Positions 42,488 through 51,195 of a stretch of 64,000 nt of DNA are shown here, piece by piece. A model generated the notes under the pieces. That model did not search any database, was not told where the DNA came from, and was given only the letters and a program-made list of their open reading frames with translations. The number at the start of each line of letters is the position of its first letter. Position 1 is the first letter of the stretch. The stretch covers positions 6,688,501-6,752,500 of the forward strand of contig NZ_AP019400.1 of assembly GCF_004295585.1 (NCBI RefSeq), in the 5' to 3' direction. The translations under genes were made by a program, and so were the position numbers. This stretch comes from Cohnella abietis (lineage in GTDB: Bacteria; Bacillota; Bacilli; Paenibacillales; Paenibacillaceae).

Positions 42488-44071
42488 ATGATGTTCGACT
42501 CTATATCAACGCGACTGACGAACATATTCCTCTGGGCGGATACTTCGTTATTGACATGTGAAGCTTTGTCTGAAATTTTAGAGATCACTCATAGCCGTCA
42601 TTTGCTTGTCGTGTGCCGTGATGGCTCGGGCTTATTATGGGCGGGCGGAATGGAGTATGAGCTGGAGCTTGGTAAATGCTTTATTTTCAAGCCGGATACG
42701 GCTCTGCAGATTAGCAATGCCTCAGAGTATCCTTTAAGTGCATATTTGTTGGAATTCAATGCTTTGACACTGTCGGCAAATCGTGGTCAGCCTTCCCCAT
42801 TGCTTGAGGGAGGAGAATTTCGCGTCATTCCATTTACAAGATTAATCGACCTGGCCCGTTCCTTGTATGAGAACAAAGAGGTAGAAGGGGAGGCGGGTGA
42901 GTACGGAAACCATGCGCTTTTTCAGGAAATCGTGCATCTGGTATGGCAATCGGAAATGAAGGACAAGGATGACGATGCCACGCAGTCAGTCAAACGAACG
43001 ATTGAATATATGAAAGAGTCTTATACGCTTGATTTGACGCATAGCCAGTTGGCGGAGATGGCGGGACTGTCTCTGCGGCATTATTCTCGGTTATTTCTCA
43101 AGCTGACGGGGAAAAGCCCGATTGAATTTCTGATTGAGCAGAGATTGAATCGAGCTAGACAGCTTCTGCTCACTTCCCGAGACACGATTCAGGAAATTGC
43201 CGGAAGTGTCGGTTTTCGCGACCCTTTTCATTTTAGCCGTAGCTTCAAGAAGCATATGAACGTTTCCCCTCGGCTTTATATTCATCTAAGGAAAAATAAT
43301 ATCCGTGTCATCTCCATGCAATTTCTAGGGGAAATGCTGACCTTGGGGATTAAGCCGGTTGGGGCGCCTGGATTATTACTTCAAGGCGGTTTTTTGGGCG
43401 AAAAAGTGGATGGGATCCAAGAGGTCTCGCCTTCTGTCATCAATCCAGAGATGGACAGACTTGAGGCATTAAAGCCAGATGCTATTCTCACCTTTGACGG
43501 TCATCATTACGAGAGCTATTCGAGAATCGCGCCGACGCTCAGTGTGCCTTGGTCACTCCCTTGGTTTGAAAGGTTTCGTAGGTTGGCAGAATGGATTGGC
43601 AAAAGTGAAGAGGCGGAACATTGGATATCGGCTTATTATCGACAAGTAGAGGAAGTTAAGGAGCAGCTCATGCAGCGCCTTGTGGGACAACCGACCGTAT
43701 CTTTCTTCTGGAGTAGAGGACTTCCACAAACCTTGCAGGTTTATTATGATATGGCGGTTTTCTATCGTGATCTTGGAATGAAGGCGCCGCCCTCCGTGAG
43801 CCGTATTCAAGGGCTTGAAGGGCATCCATTCAAGGCCAATATTCCTGTGGAGGAAATAGCTGATTATGCAGGAGACCATCTTTTCATTGTCGTATCGAGA
43901 GATCAGGACTCTCTCCGAGCCATGCAACAGCTGGAAAACACCAAGGAATGGAAGAGCCTCCCTGCAGTCCAGAAAAGGCAGGTCTATCAGGTATCGGACG
44001 ATTGGTTGATGGAAGACCCCATTTCTCGGCTGGGGCAGCTGCGGAGTGCGGTACAATTCATGAAGCCTTGA
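42488..44071 (+). CDS. AraC-family activator fused to a siderophore-binding-protein domain (Btr-like)
   Basis: 527 aa. Residues 1-140 form a degenerate cupin-like region. An AraC DNA-binding domain at about 165-265 follows (LTHSQLAEMAGLSLRHYSRLFLK, IQEIAGSVGFRDPFHFSRSFKK). Residues 275-525 are a TroA/FepB-like binding domain (RVISMQFLGEMLTLGIKPVGAPG, LKPDAILTFDGH, RIAPTLSVPW). This is the architecture of B. subtilis Btr/YbbB, which binds bacillibactin and activates its uptake genes. The frame opens at TTG 42428, but AAGGGGG fits ATG 42488 or 42491. It probably regulates the binding protein upstream and its own operon. Confidence 0.9.
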   Translation: MMFDSISTRLTNIFLWADTSLLTCEALSEILEITHSRHLLVVCRDGSGLLWAGGMEYELELGKCFIFKPDTALQISNASEYPLSAYLLEFNALTLSANRGQPSPLLEGGEFRVIPFTRLIDLARSLYENKEVEGEAGEYGNHALFQEIVHLVWQSEMKDKDDDATQSVKRTIEYMKESYTLDLTHSQLAEMAGLSLRHYSRLFLKLTGKSPIEFLIEQRLNRARQLLLTSRDTIQEIAGSVGFRDPFHFSRSFKKHMNVSPRLYIHLRKNNIRVISMQFLGEMLTLGIKPVGAPGLLLQGGFLGEKVDGIQEVSPSVINPEMDRLEALKPDAILTFDGHHYESYSRIAPTLSVPWSLPWFERFRRLAEWIGKSEEAEHWISAYYRQVEEVKEQLMQRLVGQPTVSFFWSRGLPQTLQVYYDMAVFYRDLGMKAPPSVSRIQGLEGHPFKANIPVEEIADYAGDHLFIVVSRDQDSLRAMQQLENTKEWKSLPAVQKRQVYQVSDDWLMEDPISRLGQLRSAVQFMKP

Positions 44072-44089
44072 TTGGCATTTTATATAGAT

Positions 44090-44132
44090 GGGGCTTTCCC
44101 ACCAAGTTTTTTAGTCTTGATAGGAAAGCCCC
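44090..44132. terminator. Bidirectional terminator hairpin
   Basis: GGGGCTTTCC (44090-44099) pairs with GGAAAGCCCC (44123-44132); the loop has a second CAAG/CTTG stem. It lies between convergent genes. Confidence 0.65.
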
Positions 44133-44184
44133 TACGTATGTTCATACCGCCATTAAGACGTCGCGATTTACCTACTTACCGATT

Positions 44185-45525
44185 TTACCGCTGTGCGGCA
44201 GGATGGGGCGGGCGTGACAGCTCCAGATGCTCCCTGAGCGTACGTCCGGTATATTCTGTACGGAACAAGCCGCGGCGTTGCAGCTCGGGCACTACTAGAT
44301 CGACGAACTCTTCCAGACCGCCGGGCATGTACGGCGGCATAATATTGAAGCCATCCGCAGCTCCCTGCCGGAACCAATCTTCTAGCTGATCGGCAATCTG
44401 GACCGGTGTCCCTTTGATTTCCCGATGTCCACGGGCACCGGCGATACGCTTGTATAATTGGCGGATCGTCAGCCCCTCGCGCTCCGCCAAATCCTTCAGT
44501 AAGGTGAACCGGCTTTTTACACCGTTAACCTGCTCCAGCTCGGGCAATTTCGGCAAAGGGCCATCGACTGGGTATGGAGATAGATCGAAGCTGATTAAGG
44601 TTGAGAGAAGCCTAACCCCCGCCTCCTGTGGAATCAGCTCCTCCAGCTCCTTCTGCTTCTCGTCCGCTTCGGCCTCCGTCCTTCCGATAATCGGGAATAC
44701 GCCCGGCATAATCTTAAGATCATCCGGCGAACGCCCGTGCTTAACTACGCGCCCCTTAATATCAGAATAGAACAGCTGTGCCTCTTCTAGCGTTTGCCAC
44801 GCCGCGAAAATCACATCAGCCGTTCGTGCCGCCAGCTCCTTGCCGGGCTCCGATCCGCCGGCCTGAATAATGACCGGGAAGCCTTGAACTGGACGTGGCA
44901 GATGAAGAGGACCACGAACAGAGAACCACTTTCCCTTATGGTGCAAGGTATGGAGCTTACTGCTGTCCGCGAATCGCGCTTCGTCCTTATCAACGACAAA
45001 AGCGTCGTCCTCCCAGCTGTTCCATAACCCTTTTACAACATTAAGAAACTCTTCGGCCCGCTCGTAGCGCAGCGCATGTAACAAATGCGCATCGGAGTGG
45101 AAATTCATCGCCTCTGCCTGATCGGCTGAAGTGACAACGTTCCATGCGGCGCGGCCTTGGCTTAAGTGATCGAGAGAGCCGAACTTTCTAGCAATATGAA
45201 ACGGTTCGTTATAGGTAGTCGAAGCCGTAGCGGCCAAGCCAATATGCTTCGTAACCGCCGCCAAGGCAGACAGCAATGTAATAGGCTCGGGCCGAATAGG
45301 TACGGTTTGGGCTGCCGCTTCGGGAAAGCTTTCCGCGAAAGCATAATTGTCCGCAAAAAACAGCATATCGAACTTGCCTCGTTCTGCGGTTTGCGCTAGC
45401 TTATGATAGTAATCGAAGCTCATTAGCTCCGATGAAGCCGTGCTTGGATATCGCCATGCCGCAAGGTGGTGCCCCTGCGGGGCAAGAAACAATCCTAGTT
45501 TTATCTGTTTTTCCTTCTCGCTCAT
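44185..45525 (-). CDS. LLM-class flavin-dependent monooxygenase (NtaA/SnaA/DszA family)
   Basis: 446 aa. Bacterial luciferase-like barrel with the family features KLAQTAERGKFDMLFFADNYA (about 40-60), LSALAAVTKHIGLAATASTTYNEPFHIARKFGSLDHLS, and GRAAWNVVTS. Members use FMNH2 from a partner reductase to oxidise sulfur or nitrogen compounds. RBS AGGAGG precedes ATG 45525, and a consensus promoter lies at 45651-45679. No flavin reductase gene is adjacent. The substrate cannot be told from sequence. Confidence 0.92.
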   Translation of the reverse strand: MSEKEKQIKLGLFLAPQGHHLAAWRYPSTASSELMSFDYYHKLAQTAERGKFDMLFFADNYAFAESFPEAAAQTVPIRPEPITLLSALAAVTKHIGLAATASTTYNEPFHIARKFGSLDHLSQGRAAWNVVTSADQAEAMNFHSDAHLLHALRYERAEEFLNVVKGLWNSWEDDAFVVDKDEARFADSSKLHTLHHKGKWFSVRGPLHLPRPVQGFPVIIQAGGSEPGKELAARTADVIFAAWQTLEEAQLFYSDIKGRVVKHGRSPDDLKIMPGVFPIIGRTEAEADEKQKELEELIPQEAGVRLLSTLISFDLSPYPVDGPLPKLPELEQVNGVKSRFTLLKDLAEREGLTIRQLYKRIAGARGHREIKGTPVQIADQLEDWFRQGAADGFNIMPPYMPGGLEEFVDLVVPELQRRGLFRTEYTGRTLREHLELSRPPHPAAQR

Positions 45526-45650
45526 TTGTAGCTACCTCCTTGTATCCGCATGCTCTATGAATGCCGTCGCCATTCATGATCAAATAGAAATAACGGCCGC
45601 CCGGCCTGTTGAATTCGCGAATAGAAGGAATACTGCTTTGCACACACCCC

Positions 45651-45679
45651 ATCTTAATAACCAATTCAGGGTATGTCAA
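45651..45679 (-). promoter_or_regulatory. Sigma-A promoter of the flavin monooxygenase gene
   Basis: On the minus strand TTGACA (45679-45674), a 17-bp spacer and TAAGAT (45656-45651) nearly match the vegetative consensus. The leader to ATG 45525 is about 120 nt, with no recognised riboswitch. Confidence 0.7.
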
Positions 45680-45750
45680 TAGAAATTATGTGTTTTATTC
45701 CAAGTTTGGCAATGAAAGCAGCGCTTCTCCATTGACACACCTTCCCCATC

Positions 45751-45912
45751 ATGCTAATATTTGGTACATCAAAATCCGATATGTTTAATCGGATTATCGA
45801 CCGGTCCACCGGAGAACTACACATAGCCGATTTACTCGGCAGCCACCGCATGGCTAAATGCGTAGTTGGAGCCGTCGAACAGTTTCATTCTCACCGCCCG
45901 GAAGAAAAATAG
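45751..45912 (+). other. Possible small ORF in the 45526-46085 intergenic stretch
   Basis: A 53-codon frame (ATG 45751 to TAG 45912) encodes ...FNRIIDRSTGELHIADLLG.... The composition is coding-like, but there is no RBS and I recognise no family. After the TAG the same frame continues to a Cys-rich YCPVCPDHF segment before TGA. Possibly a decayed gene. Otherwise this 560-bp stretch holds the promoter at 45651 and hairpins at 46008. Confidence 0.2.
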
Positions 45913-46007
45913 CTGGTATCTGTATATTGCCCCGTTTGCCCGGATCATTTTAAATTCTTAAATTGATCTGTTATTTTTCATGCGCCGTATCAAGATTGGG
46001 CGTTATT

Positions 46008-46034
46008 CGCCGTGAACGAACGGCGTCAGCCGTT
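46008..46034 (+). promoter_or_regulatory. Overlapping alternative hairpins in the leader of the third ABC operon
   Basis: CGCCGT/ACGGCG (46008-46025) and AACGGC/GCCGTT (46019-46034) share bases, so only one can form. They lie 52 bp before the GTG at 46086. They may be a simple attenuator or chance. Confidence 0.3.
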
Positions 46035-46085
46035 TATGCTTGCAAAAGGCCTTATGACATAAATTGAATTTTTGGAGGAAGTAAC

Positions 46086-47372
46086 GTGTCTATTAAATCA
46101 AGCTTGAAAATAATCATCTCTTCTTTACTTGTATTAGCTTTACTGACGGCCTGCGGCAATTCATCCGAGAAGGCGTCCACCGAGCCTTCTGTTTCAACTC
46201 AGCCAGAATCACCAAAGGTTAAGCTCAATTTCATTCACTTCCGCGGTGAGGATGTTAAAGCCTTCGACAAGCTCATTAAGAAGTTTGAAAACGATAATCC
46301 GAATATTACCGTAGAGATGCAAGCTTTCCCTTCGGATCAATATAATACTGTCCTTCAACCAAAGCTGCTCGATGGCTCTTCAGCCGATGTATTCGCCGTA
46401 TTCCCCGGCTCTCAGTACGAAGCGGTAGCCAAAGCTGGGCTTTTTGCCGATCTGACCGGAGCTCCGCTTCTCAGCAACTATGTGCCATCTCTCATTGAGG
46501 CAGGCCAGAAGGATGGCAAGCAATTAGCTGTTCCTTATCTTCTCGTCTACAACATTCCAATCTATAATGTGAAGCTGTTCGAAAAGTATAATTTAACGCC
46601 TGCCAAGGATTGGGAAGGCTTCCTCGCGCTTTGCGAGAAATTTAAGCAAGAAGGCATTATCCCGATCGCTTTCGCAGGAGCCGGTATGGGACCTGCTCAG
46701 TTCATGAATTCGATGGTCATGAACAACGCACCAGACCCACAAATCTTCGACAAGCTGGATGCGGGTGAGACGAAGCTGACGGACGAATGGTGGGTCAAAA
46801 CGTTAACCCAATTCAAAGAGCTGAATGACAAGGGATACTTCCAGAAAGATGCTGTCGGCACGAAGGATGAAGGGGCTTCCGCCTTGTTTATCCAAGAAAA
46901 AGCAGCCATTCTGGCAACCGGCTCTTTCCAGCTGGTGCAGAACAAACAGCAAAATCCGCAATTAGAGCAAAAGCTACTCGCCCCTATTACCGTACCTGCA
47001 GAATCCGCAGTATTCGAGGGCATCCATACAACATCATTCCTGCTCGGTGTTAACGCAAAGTCGAAGCATCCAGATGAAGCTAAAAAGTTCCTTGAATTCC
47101 TTAGCGGTAAAGAAGAGGCCGGTCAATATGCTAACGAAACCGGGCAAAGCTCGACCGTCAGTAATGTCCTATATGACAACGAGCTTCTGAAGAGTATTAC
47201 GGATGAATGGACTCAGAAGAAAACACGATTTAATCCTCGTTACACCATTAAGAACGGCGATGTTCAAAGCGCAGTGCTAGGATCTATCCAAGCCGTTTTG
47301 GGCGGAAAATCACCTGAAAAGGCCGCCAGCGAAGCACAAGCCATCGTTGAGCAACAGACTGGAAATAAGTAA
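46086..47372 (+). CDS. ABC transporter sugar-binding lipoprotein (CUT1, MalE-like)
   Basis: 428 aa from GTG 46086 with GGAGG seven bases upstream. The lipobox is LTAC with Cys23, followed by a Ser/Glu linker. The mature protein is a family-1 binding protein (LNFIHFRGEDVKAFDKLIKKFE, SADVFAVFPGSQYEAVAKAG, NETGQSSTVSNV). It works with the two permeases that follow within 3 bp. The substrate is probably an oligosaccharide; an ATPase is not encoded here. Confidence 0.93.
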   Translation: MSIKSSLKIIISSLLVLALLTACGNSSEKASTEPSVSTQPESPKVKLNFIHFRGEDVKAFDKLIKKFENDNPNITVEMQAFPSDQYNTVLQPKLLDGSSADVFAVFPGSQYEAVAKAGLFADLTGAPLLSNYVPSLIEAGQKDGKQLAVPYLLVYNIPIYNVKLFEKYNLTPAKDWEGFLALCEKFKQEGIIPIAFAGAGMGPAQFMNSMVMNNAPDPQIFDKLDAGETKLTDEWWVKTLTQFKELNDKGYFQKDAVGTKDEGASALFIQEKAAILATGSFQLVQNKQQNPQLEQKLLAPITVPAESAVFEGIHTTSFLLGVNAKSKHPDEAKKFLEFLSGKEEAGQYANETGQSSTVSNVLYDNELLKSITDEWTQKKTRFNPRYTIKNGDVQSAVLGSIQAVLGGKSPEKAASEAQAIVEQQTGNK

Positions 47373-47374
47373 CG

Positions 47375-48247
47375 ATGCGAAGGTATAAGCGGTTAATTAT
47401 CTTTTTTGTACCGGGGACTCTCTTATATTTGGGGTTGTTCATTTACCCGTCCTTGACTGGCTTACTCCATTCTTTTACCGATTGGGACGGCTTATCGCCG
47501 TCCTATCGTTATATCGGTTTGGACAATTATAGGACATTATCGGAAAATATCGTGTTTAGTAAGTCGCTAGGCAACAATATGAAATTCATGCTTGCCGTCG
47601 TGCTGGTGCAAACCGTTGTTTCACTCATACTGGCTTTACGGCTATCCAAGGAGACGAAGACGAGCATCGTGCTTCGCTCCTTGTATTTCGTGCCTACGGT
47701 CATCTCTTCGGTTGCCGTAGGCTTCATCTGGACGTTCGTATACGATCCTACACTTGGTGTTATTAATCAGGCGCTGGAGCAATCAGGCTTCGGCAACCTT
47801 ACGCAAAACTGGCTAGGCGACATTAATCTCGCTATTTTCTCCATCGCGCTCGTGCAGGCATGGGCACATATCGGACAGATGGTCATTCTTTTCGTCGCAG
47901 GGCTACAGGCAATCCCGACAGAGCTAATCGAATCGGCAAAGCTGGACGGCGGTTCTCGCTGGCAAGTGTTCACCCGCATCACTTGGCCACTACTAGCTCC
48001 CGCTGCAGCAATCGTTGTCGCCTTCACTACAATTCAATCGCTTAAGGCGTTCGACCTGGTGTTCACAATGACTGGCGGCGGTCCGAATTATGCGACGGAA
48101 ATTTTATCTACGTTTATTTACAGCACGGCATTCTCTAGCTATAAGTTTGGTTTGGCTTCAGCAGCCTCTGTGCTTTTCTTAGCATTGATCTCGCTGATCA
48201 CCTTCCTACAGTTCCGCATTCTTCGGACGGATCGGATTTCTTACTAA
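47375..48247 (+). CDS. Sugar ABC transporter permease (MalF/UgpA-like)
   Basis: 290 aa, six helices. N-terminal FFVPGTLLYLGLFIYPSLTGLLHSFTDWDG and the EAA-type loop LIESAKLDGGSRWQVFTRITWPLLAP (about 188-213) are typical for CUT1 permeases. It starts 3 bp after the binding-protein stop. Confidence 0.95.
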   Translation: MRRYKRLIIFFVPGTLLYLGLFIYPSLTGLLHSFTDWDGLSPSYRYIGLDNYRTLSENIVFSKSLGNNMKFMLAVVLVQTVVSLILALRLSKETKTSIVLRSLYFVPTVISSVAVGFIWTFVYDPTLGVINQALEQSGFGNLTQNWLGDINLAIFSIALVQAWAHIGQMVILFVAGLQAIPTELIESAKLDGGSRWQVFTRITWPLLAPAAAIVVAFTTIQSLKAFDLVFTMTGGGPNYATEILSTFIYSTAFSSYKFGLASAASVLFLALISLITFLQFRILRTDRISY

Positions 48248-48248
48248 C

Positions 48249-49088
48249 ATGGCTCACAAAGGAAGTGCCCTCATGTTGCTGAAGCTGCTCAAATGGCTGC
48301 TTCTAATCGGTTTCGCGCTTGTCGTGCTCATACCGCTAATGCTCGTTGTATTTACGGCGTTCAAGTCAACGCCGCAATTTTATGCTAACCCAATCGGATT
48401 TCCGACTAAGCTTTTTACAGGTAACTTTCGCACGCTGTTCGAAGAGCAGCCAATTTGGCGTTATGCTAGAAATAGCGTTCTAGTAACCGTCTCCACTGTT
48501 TTTTTTGAATTATTATTAGCCAGTATGATCGCTTATGGCATCATTCGCTCAGGCCGGGTTTTCGGAAAAGGCATGTACGCGCTATTCGCAGTCGGGCTGA
48601 TGATCCCTTCTCAGGTAAGCATCATCCCGATCTATTCTCTGCTGCACAAGTTGGGATGGACGAATAGCATAGCCGGGCTGGTCGCGGTTACGGTATCGGT
48701 ACTGATGCCGTTATCTGTCTTCATGCTTGGCGGATTTATGCGGACGTTACCTAAAGAAATTATGGAGGCAGGCTCCATCGACGGACTTGGAGAGTGGGGC
48801 ATATTGCTAAGAATCGCGTTGCCGCTATCCGCTCCCTATCTAGCAGCAACGTCAGCCTTCCTATTCGTCATTGTATGGAACGATCTCCTGTTCCCTATGC
48901 TACTGGTCAATACCAAGGAGAAAATGACGTTACCGATCGCGATGCTCCAATTCAGGGGCGAATTCGTAGCCAACTATCCCATGCTTATGACGGGTGTGCT
49001 GGTCACTTCGATCCCGATGATCGTCCTATACGTGTTTCTCCAGCGCTTCTTCATTTCCGGCGCATTGGCTGGGTCGCTGAAAGGCTGA
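48249..49088 (+). CDS. Carbohydrate ABC transporter permease (MalG/UgpE-like)
   Basis: 279 aa, six helices. The EAA loop is EIMEAGSIDGLGEWGILLRIALPL (about 172-195) and the C-terminus FLQRFFISGALAGSLKG is the family hallmark. ATG 48249 is taken because it abuts the upstream stop. An internal ATG at 48273 has a better RBS (AAGGAAG) and may be the true start, removing eight residues. Confidence 0.94.
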   Translation: MAHKGSALMLLKLLKWLLLIGFALVVLIPLMLVVFTAFKSTPQFYANPIGFPTKLFTGNFRTLFEEQPIWRYARNSVLVTVSTVFFELLLASMIAYGIIRSGRVFGKGMYALFAVGLMIPSQVSIIPIYSLLHKLGWTNSIAGLVAVTVSVLMPLSVFMLGGFMRTLPKEIMEAGSIDGLGEWGILLRIALPLSAPYLAATSAFLFVIVWNDLLFPMLLVNTKEKMTLPIAMLQFRGEFVANYPMLMTGVLVTSIPMIVLYVFLQRFFISGALAGSLKG

Positions 49089-49117
49089 TCGCGTTCTGTG
49101 GGAGTGTACAGAGCAAT

Positions 49118-49500
49118 AGCTATAAATTTTATGGTTACCGCTCCCGGTGACGTGTGATTTGGGGCATTAACTATAGAATGTATGGTTACTACTCACTGCG
49201 GCGTGTGATTTGGGGAATTAACTATAGAATGTATGGTTAATGCTCACTGCGGCGTGTGATTTGGGGAATTAACTATAGAATGTATGGCTAATGCTCACTG
49301 TGACGCGTGGTCTGGGGAATTAACTATAGAATGTATGGTTACTACTCACTGCGGCGTGTGATTTGGGGAATTAACTATAGAATGTATGGTTAATGCTCAC
49401 TGTGACGCGTTGATGGAGGTATTAACTATAGAATGTATGGTTAATGCTCTCTGTGACTCGTTGTTGGAGGCATTAACTATAGAATGTATGGTTAATGCAC
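49118..49500 (+). repeat. 51-bp tandem repeat array, about eight copies
   Basis: The unit begins AACTATAGAATGTATGG and recurs with exact 51-bp spacing at 49169, 49220, 49271, 49322, 49373, 49424 and 49475, with a degenerate copy at 49118. Each unit has an imperfect palindrome, arms TTAACTATA and TATGGTTAA around GAATG; in the last copy the arms extend to 12 bp (GCATTAACTATA / TATGGTTAATGC). Although 51 is a multiple of three, most copies carry stops, so it is non-coding. It lies between the ABC operon and its terminator, in its 3' UTR. Confidence 0.92.
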
Positions 49501-49505
49501 AATTG

Positions 49506-49555
49506 AAAAAGTCGTTGTTATGTTGCTTCACGCAAACATAGCAACGACTTTTTTC
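49506..49555. terminator. Strong intrinsic terminator after the repeat array
   Basis: AAAAAGTCGTTG...TATGTT pairs with AACATA...CAACGACTTTTTT, with one wobble and one bulge, U-run TTTTTT. A-rich on the other side, so bidirectional. The rest of 49556-49757 shows only the candidate ECF promoter. Confidence 0.9.
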
Positions 49556-49709
49556 CTATATATGGTATTAGAGCTTCACCAGCAGTTAGGCATTTAGTAC
49601 AATTACCGCTAGGACGACGTATTCCCATACACCATACACCATCCGCACACATCACCTTACTTACTACTAGCTATTTTTCAAAAAATGTAAATGAGAGCCT
49701 GCTAGAAAT

Positions 49710-49737
49710 GAACCGCAAGCCCACCTATCTTGTCTAT
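49710..49737 (+). promoter_or_regulatory. Possible autoregulated ECF promoter
   Basis: GAACC (49710-49714) and GTCTAT (49732-49737) with 17 bp between resemble ECF -35/-10 elements upstream of the sigma gene. The predicted start would fall very near the Shine-Dalgarno at 49743, which weakens the call. Confidence 0.3.
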
Positions 49738-49757
49738 TCTTTAGGAGGTGATCACCG

Positions 49758-50306
49758 TTGGGCTATGATTACTTGAAACACGCCGAATTCATTGACGCCG
49801 CAACGCTGGAATCGCTAATGAGCGAATACGGCCAGGAAGTATGGAACTATGCCTATTTGATCTGCCGCAGCCGCAGTATAGCAGACGATATCGCGCAGGA
49901 CGTATTTCTAAAGGCATACCGCCACTTTACCTCGTTCCGTGGAGAGTCATCCGTGAAAACTTGGCTACTCCGAATTACGCGCAACCTAAGCTACAACTAC
50001 AGAAATTCAGCATTTTTCCGAAAAGCGCTATTGCTCGATCGTATCATCCCTAGCGGACATCATCGATCTGCTGAGCAAGCGTTCCTTGACGATGAAGCTA
50101 CCAACGAAGTTTGGCGTCAGGTGTTCAGTCTGCCTGCCAAACATAGAGAGATTTTACTCCTTCATGCGAGGCATCAACTGTCGCTAGGCGAGATCGCCTC
50201 GTTACTTGGCATCCCCGAAGGAACCGCTAAGTCGAGATTGTTCGGTGCTCGTCAGAAATTATCAAGGCTACTGAAGGAGGAAAAAACCCATGAACAGTTT
50301 ATCTAA
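49758..50306 (+). CDS. ECF RNA polymerase sigma factor
   Basis: 182 aa. Sigma-2 region at about 20-85 (YLICRSRSIADDIAQDVFLKAYRHF, VKTWLLRITRNLSYNYRN) and sigma-4 at about 120-170 (LPAKHREILLLHARHQLSLGEIASLLGIPEGTAKSRLFGARQKL). It starts at TTG 49758 after AGGAGGTGATC, a near-perfect anti-16S match that decides the start. It overlaps the next gene by 17 bp, the usual layout of a sigma/anti-sigma pair. Likely SigM/SigW-like envelope stress type. Confidence 0.93.
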   Translation: MGYDYLKHAEFIDAATLESLMSEYGQEVWNYAYLICRSRSIADDIAQDVFLKAYRHFTSFRGESSVKTWLLRITRNLSYNYRNSAFFRKALLLDRIIPSGHHRSAEQAFLDDEATNEVWRQVFSLPAKHREILLLHARHQLSLGEIASLLGIPEGTAKSRLFGARQKLSRLLKEEKTHEQFI

Positions 50307-51069
50307 TCCCGACTGGTACGACGCTTTGAAGGACGACCAGCCACTACGAACCCGTACTTTCACGGAGGAACTGGCCACTGACATTTATACGAAGGCGTTG
50401 GCTTCACCTGCCCGGAAAACCTTTTTCTTTCACAAGCGGAGGATACTTGGAGCAGCGATAATTGCCGTTGCCGCATGCATGGTCTTCCTGTTCACTAACA
50501 CGCTTGAATCGAACGTTGCCCCAGCCTCTCCACCTAAAATCGGGTCAGAAGCCGGCCCGCTTGATCCGCAAATCCGTGACACATTGATAAATTCTCGCCT
50601 CATCCGGGAAGGAAAGAAAGAAATTCTGTTGGAGAAACGCATCAACGGCAACCATGTATTGATCTATTCCGCACCCCCCGCTTCTGCGGAGAGTGCATCC
50701 TTGATTATCGACATTTTGAAATGGACAGATTACGGCGATGATCACTCTGTCGGTACCGGTCTAGATGGCTGGTCTCAGGCCTACAGCGGTCAAGGAGAGG
50801 ACAAAGCTTCCATGATGCCTGGGGTAACATGGGGGGGTGAAATTGGATACGGTGACCTTAAACTGTTTAACGGGAATATTACCGAATCTAATATATCTGG
50901 CATCCGAGTTGTCGACGGGTCCGGCAAGCAATGGGATGCACACATCTTTCCGAGTTCAGACGGCTCACGTTATTGGTTCGTCGATATTGCTGAACTGGTT
51001 AAAAACTATAAAATCGAAGCCCTCGACGCACAAGGAGCCGTGCTCTCCTCTTTCTCTCCTAATTTCTGA
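50290..51069 (+). CDS. Probable membrane-bound anti-sigma factor
   Basis: 259 aa. A short cytoplasmic N-terminus (1-50) without the HxxxCxxC zinc motif, one membrane helix (about 51-67, RILGAAIIAVAACMVFLFTN) and a 190-residue extracellular domain. The topology and the 17-bp overlap with the ECF sigma gene indicate an anti-sigma factor; I see no direct sequence signature. The outer domain may be the stress sensor or protease target. RBS AGGAGG before ATG 50290. Confidence 0.72.
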   Translation: MNSLSNPDWYDALKDDQPLRTRTFTEELATDIYTKALASPARKTFFFHKRRILGAAIIAVAACMVFLFTNTLESNVAPASPPKIGSEAGPLDPQIRDTLINSRLIREGKKEILLEKRINGNHVLIYSAPPASAESASLIIDILKWTDYGDDHSVGTGLDGWSQAYSGQGEDKASMMPGVTWGGEIGYGDLKLFNGNITESNISGIRVVDGSGKQWDAHIFPSSDGSRYWFVDIAELVKNYKIEALDAQGAVLSSFSPNF

Positions 51070-51113
51070 TAGTGGGGCAAGCTCCGCAGTTCCTTCACTA
51101 ATCTTCCCACACA

Positions 51114-51158
51114 ATAAACCGTGTACCGCCATCCTCAGGACGGCGGTACACGGTTTAT
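51114..51158. terminator. Long bidirectional terminator hairpin
   Basis: A perfect 17-bp stem, ATAAACCGTGTACCGCC (51114-51130) with its complement at 51142-51158, and an 11-nt loop. It separates convergent anti-sigma and diguanylate cyclase genes. There is no long U-run but very high stability. Confidence 0.75.
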
Positions 51159-51195
51159 CGAGCGACAAGGGATCATAGAACATGCGACCCACCAC

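Noticed and set aside
45526..45700. SAM (S-box) riboswitch upstream of the flavin monooxygenase, since this family often handles sulfur compounds
   Set aside because: The leader has no recognisable S-box core; only a plain sigma-A promoter is seen.
49118..49500. Repeat peptide gene with 17-codon units
   Set aside because: Although 51 bp is 17 codons, most copies contain stop codons in every frame on both strands; only the last few copies are open in one frame.
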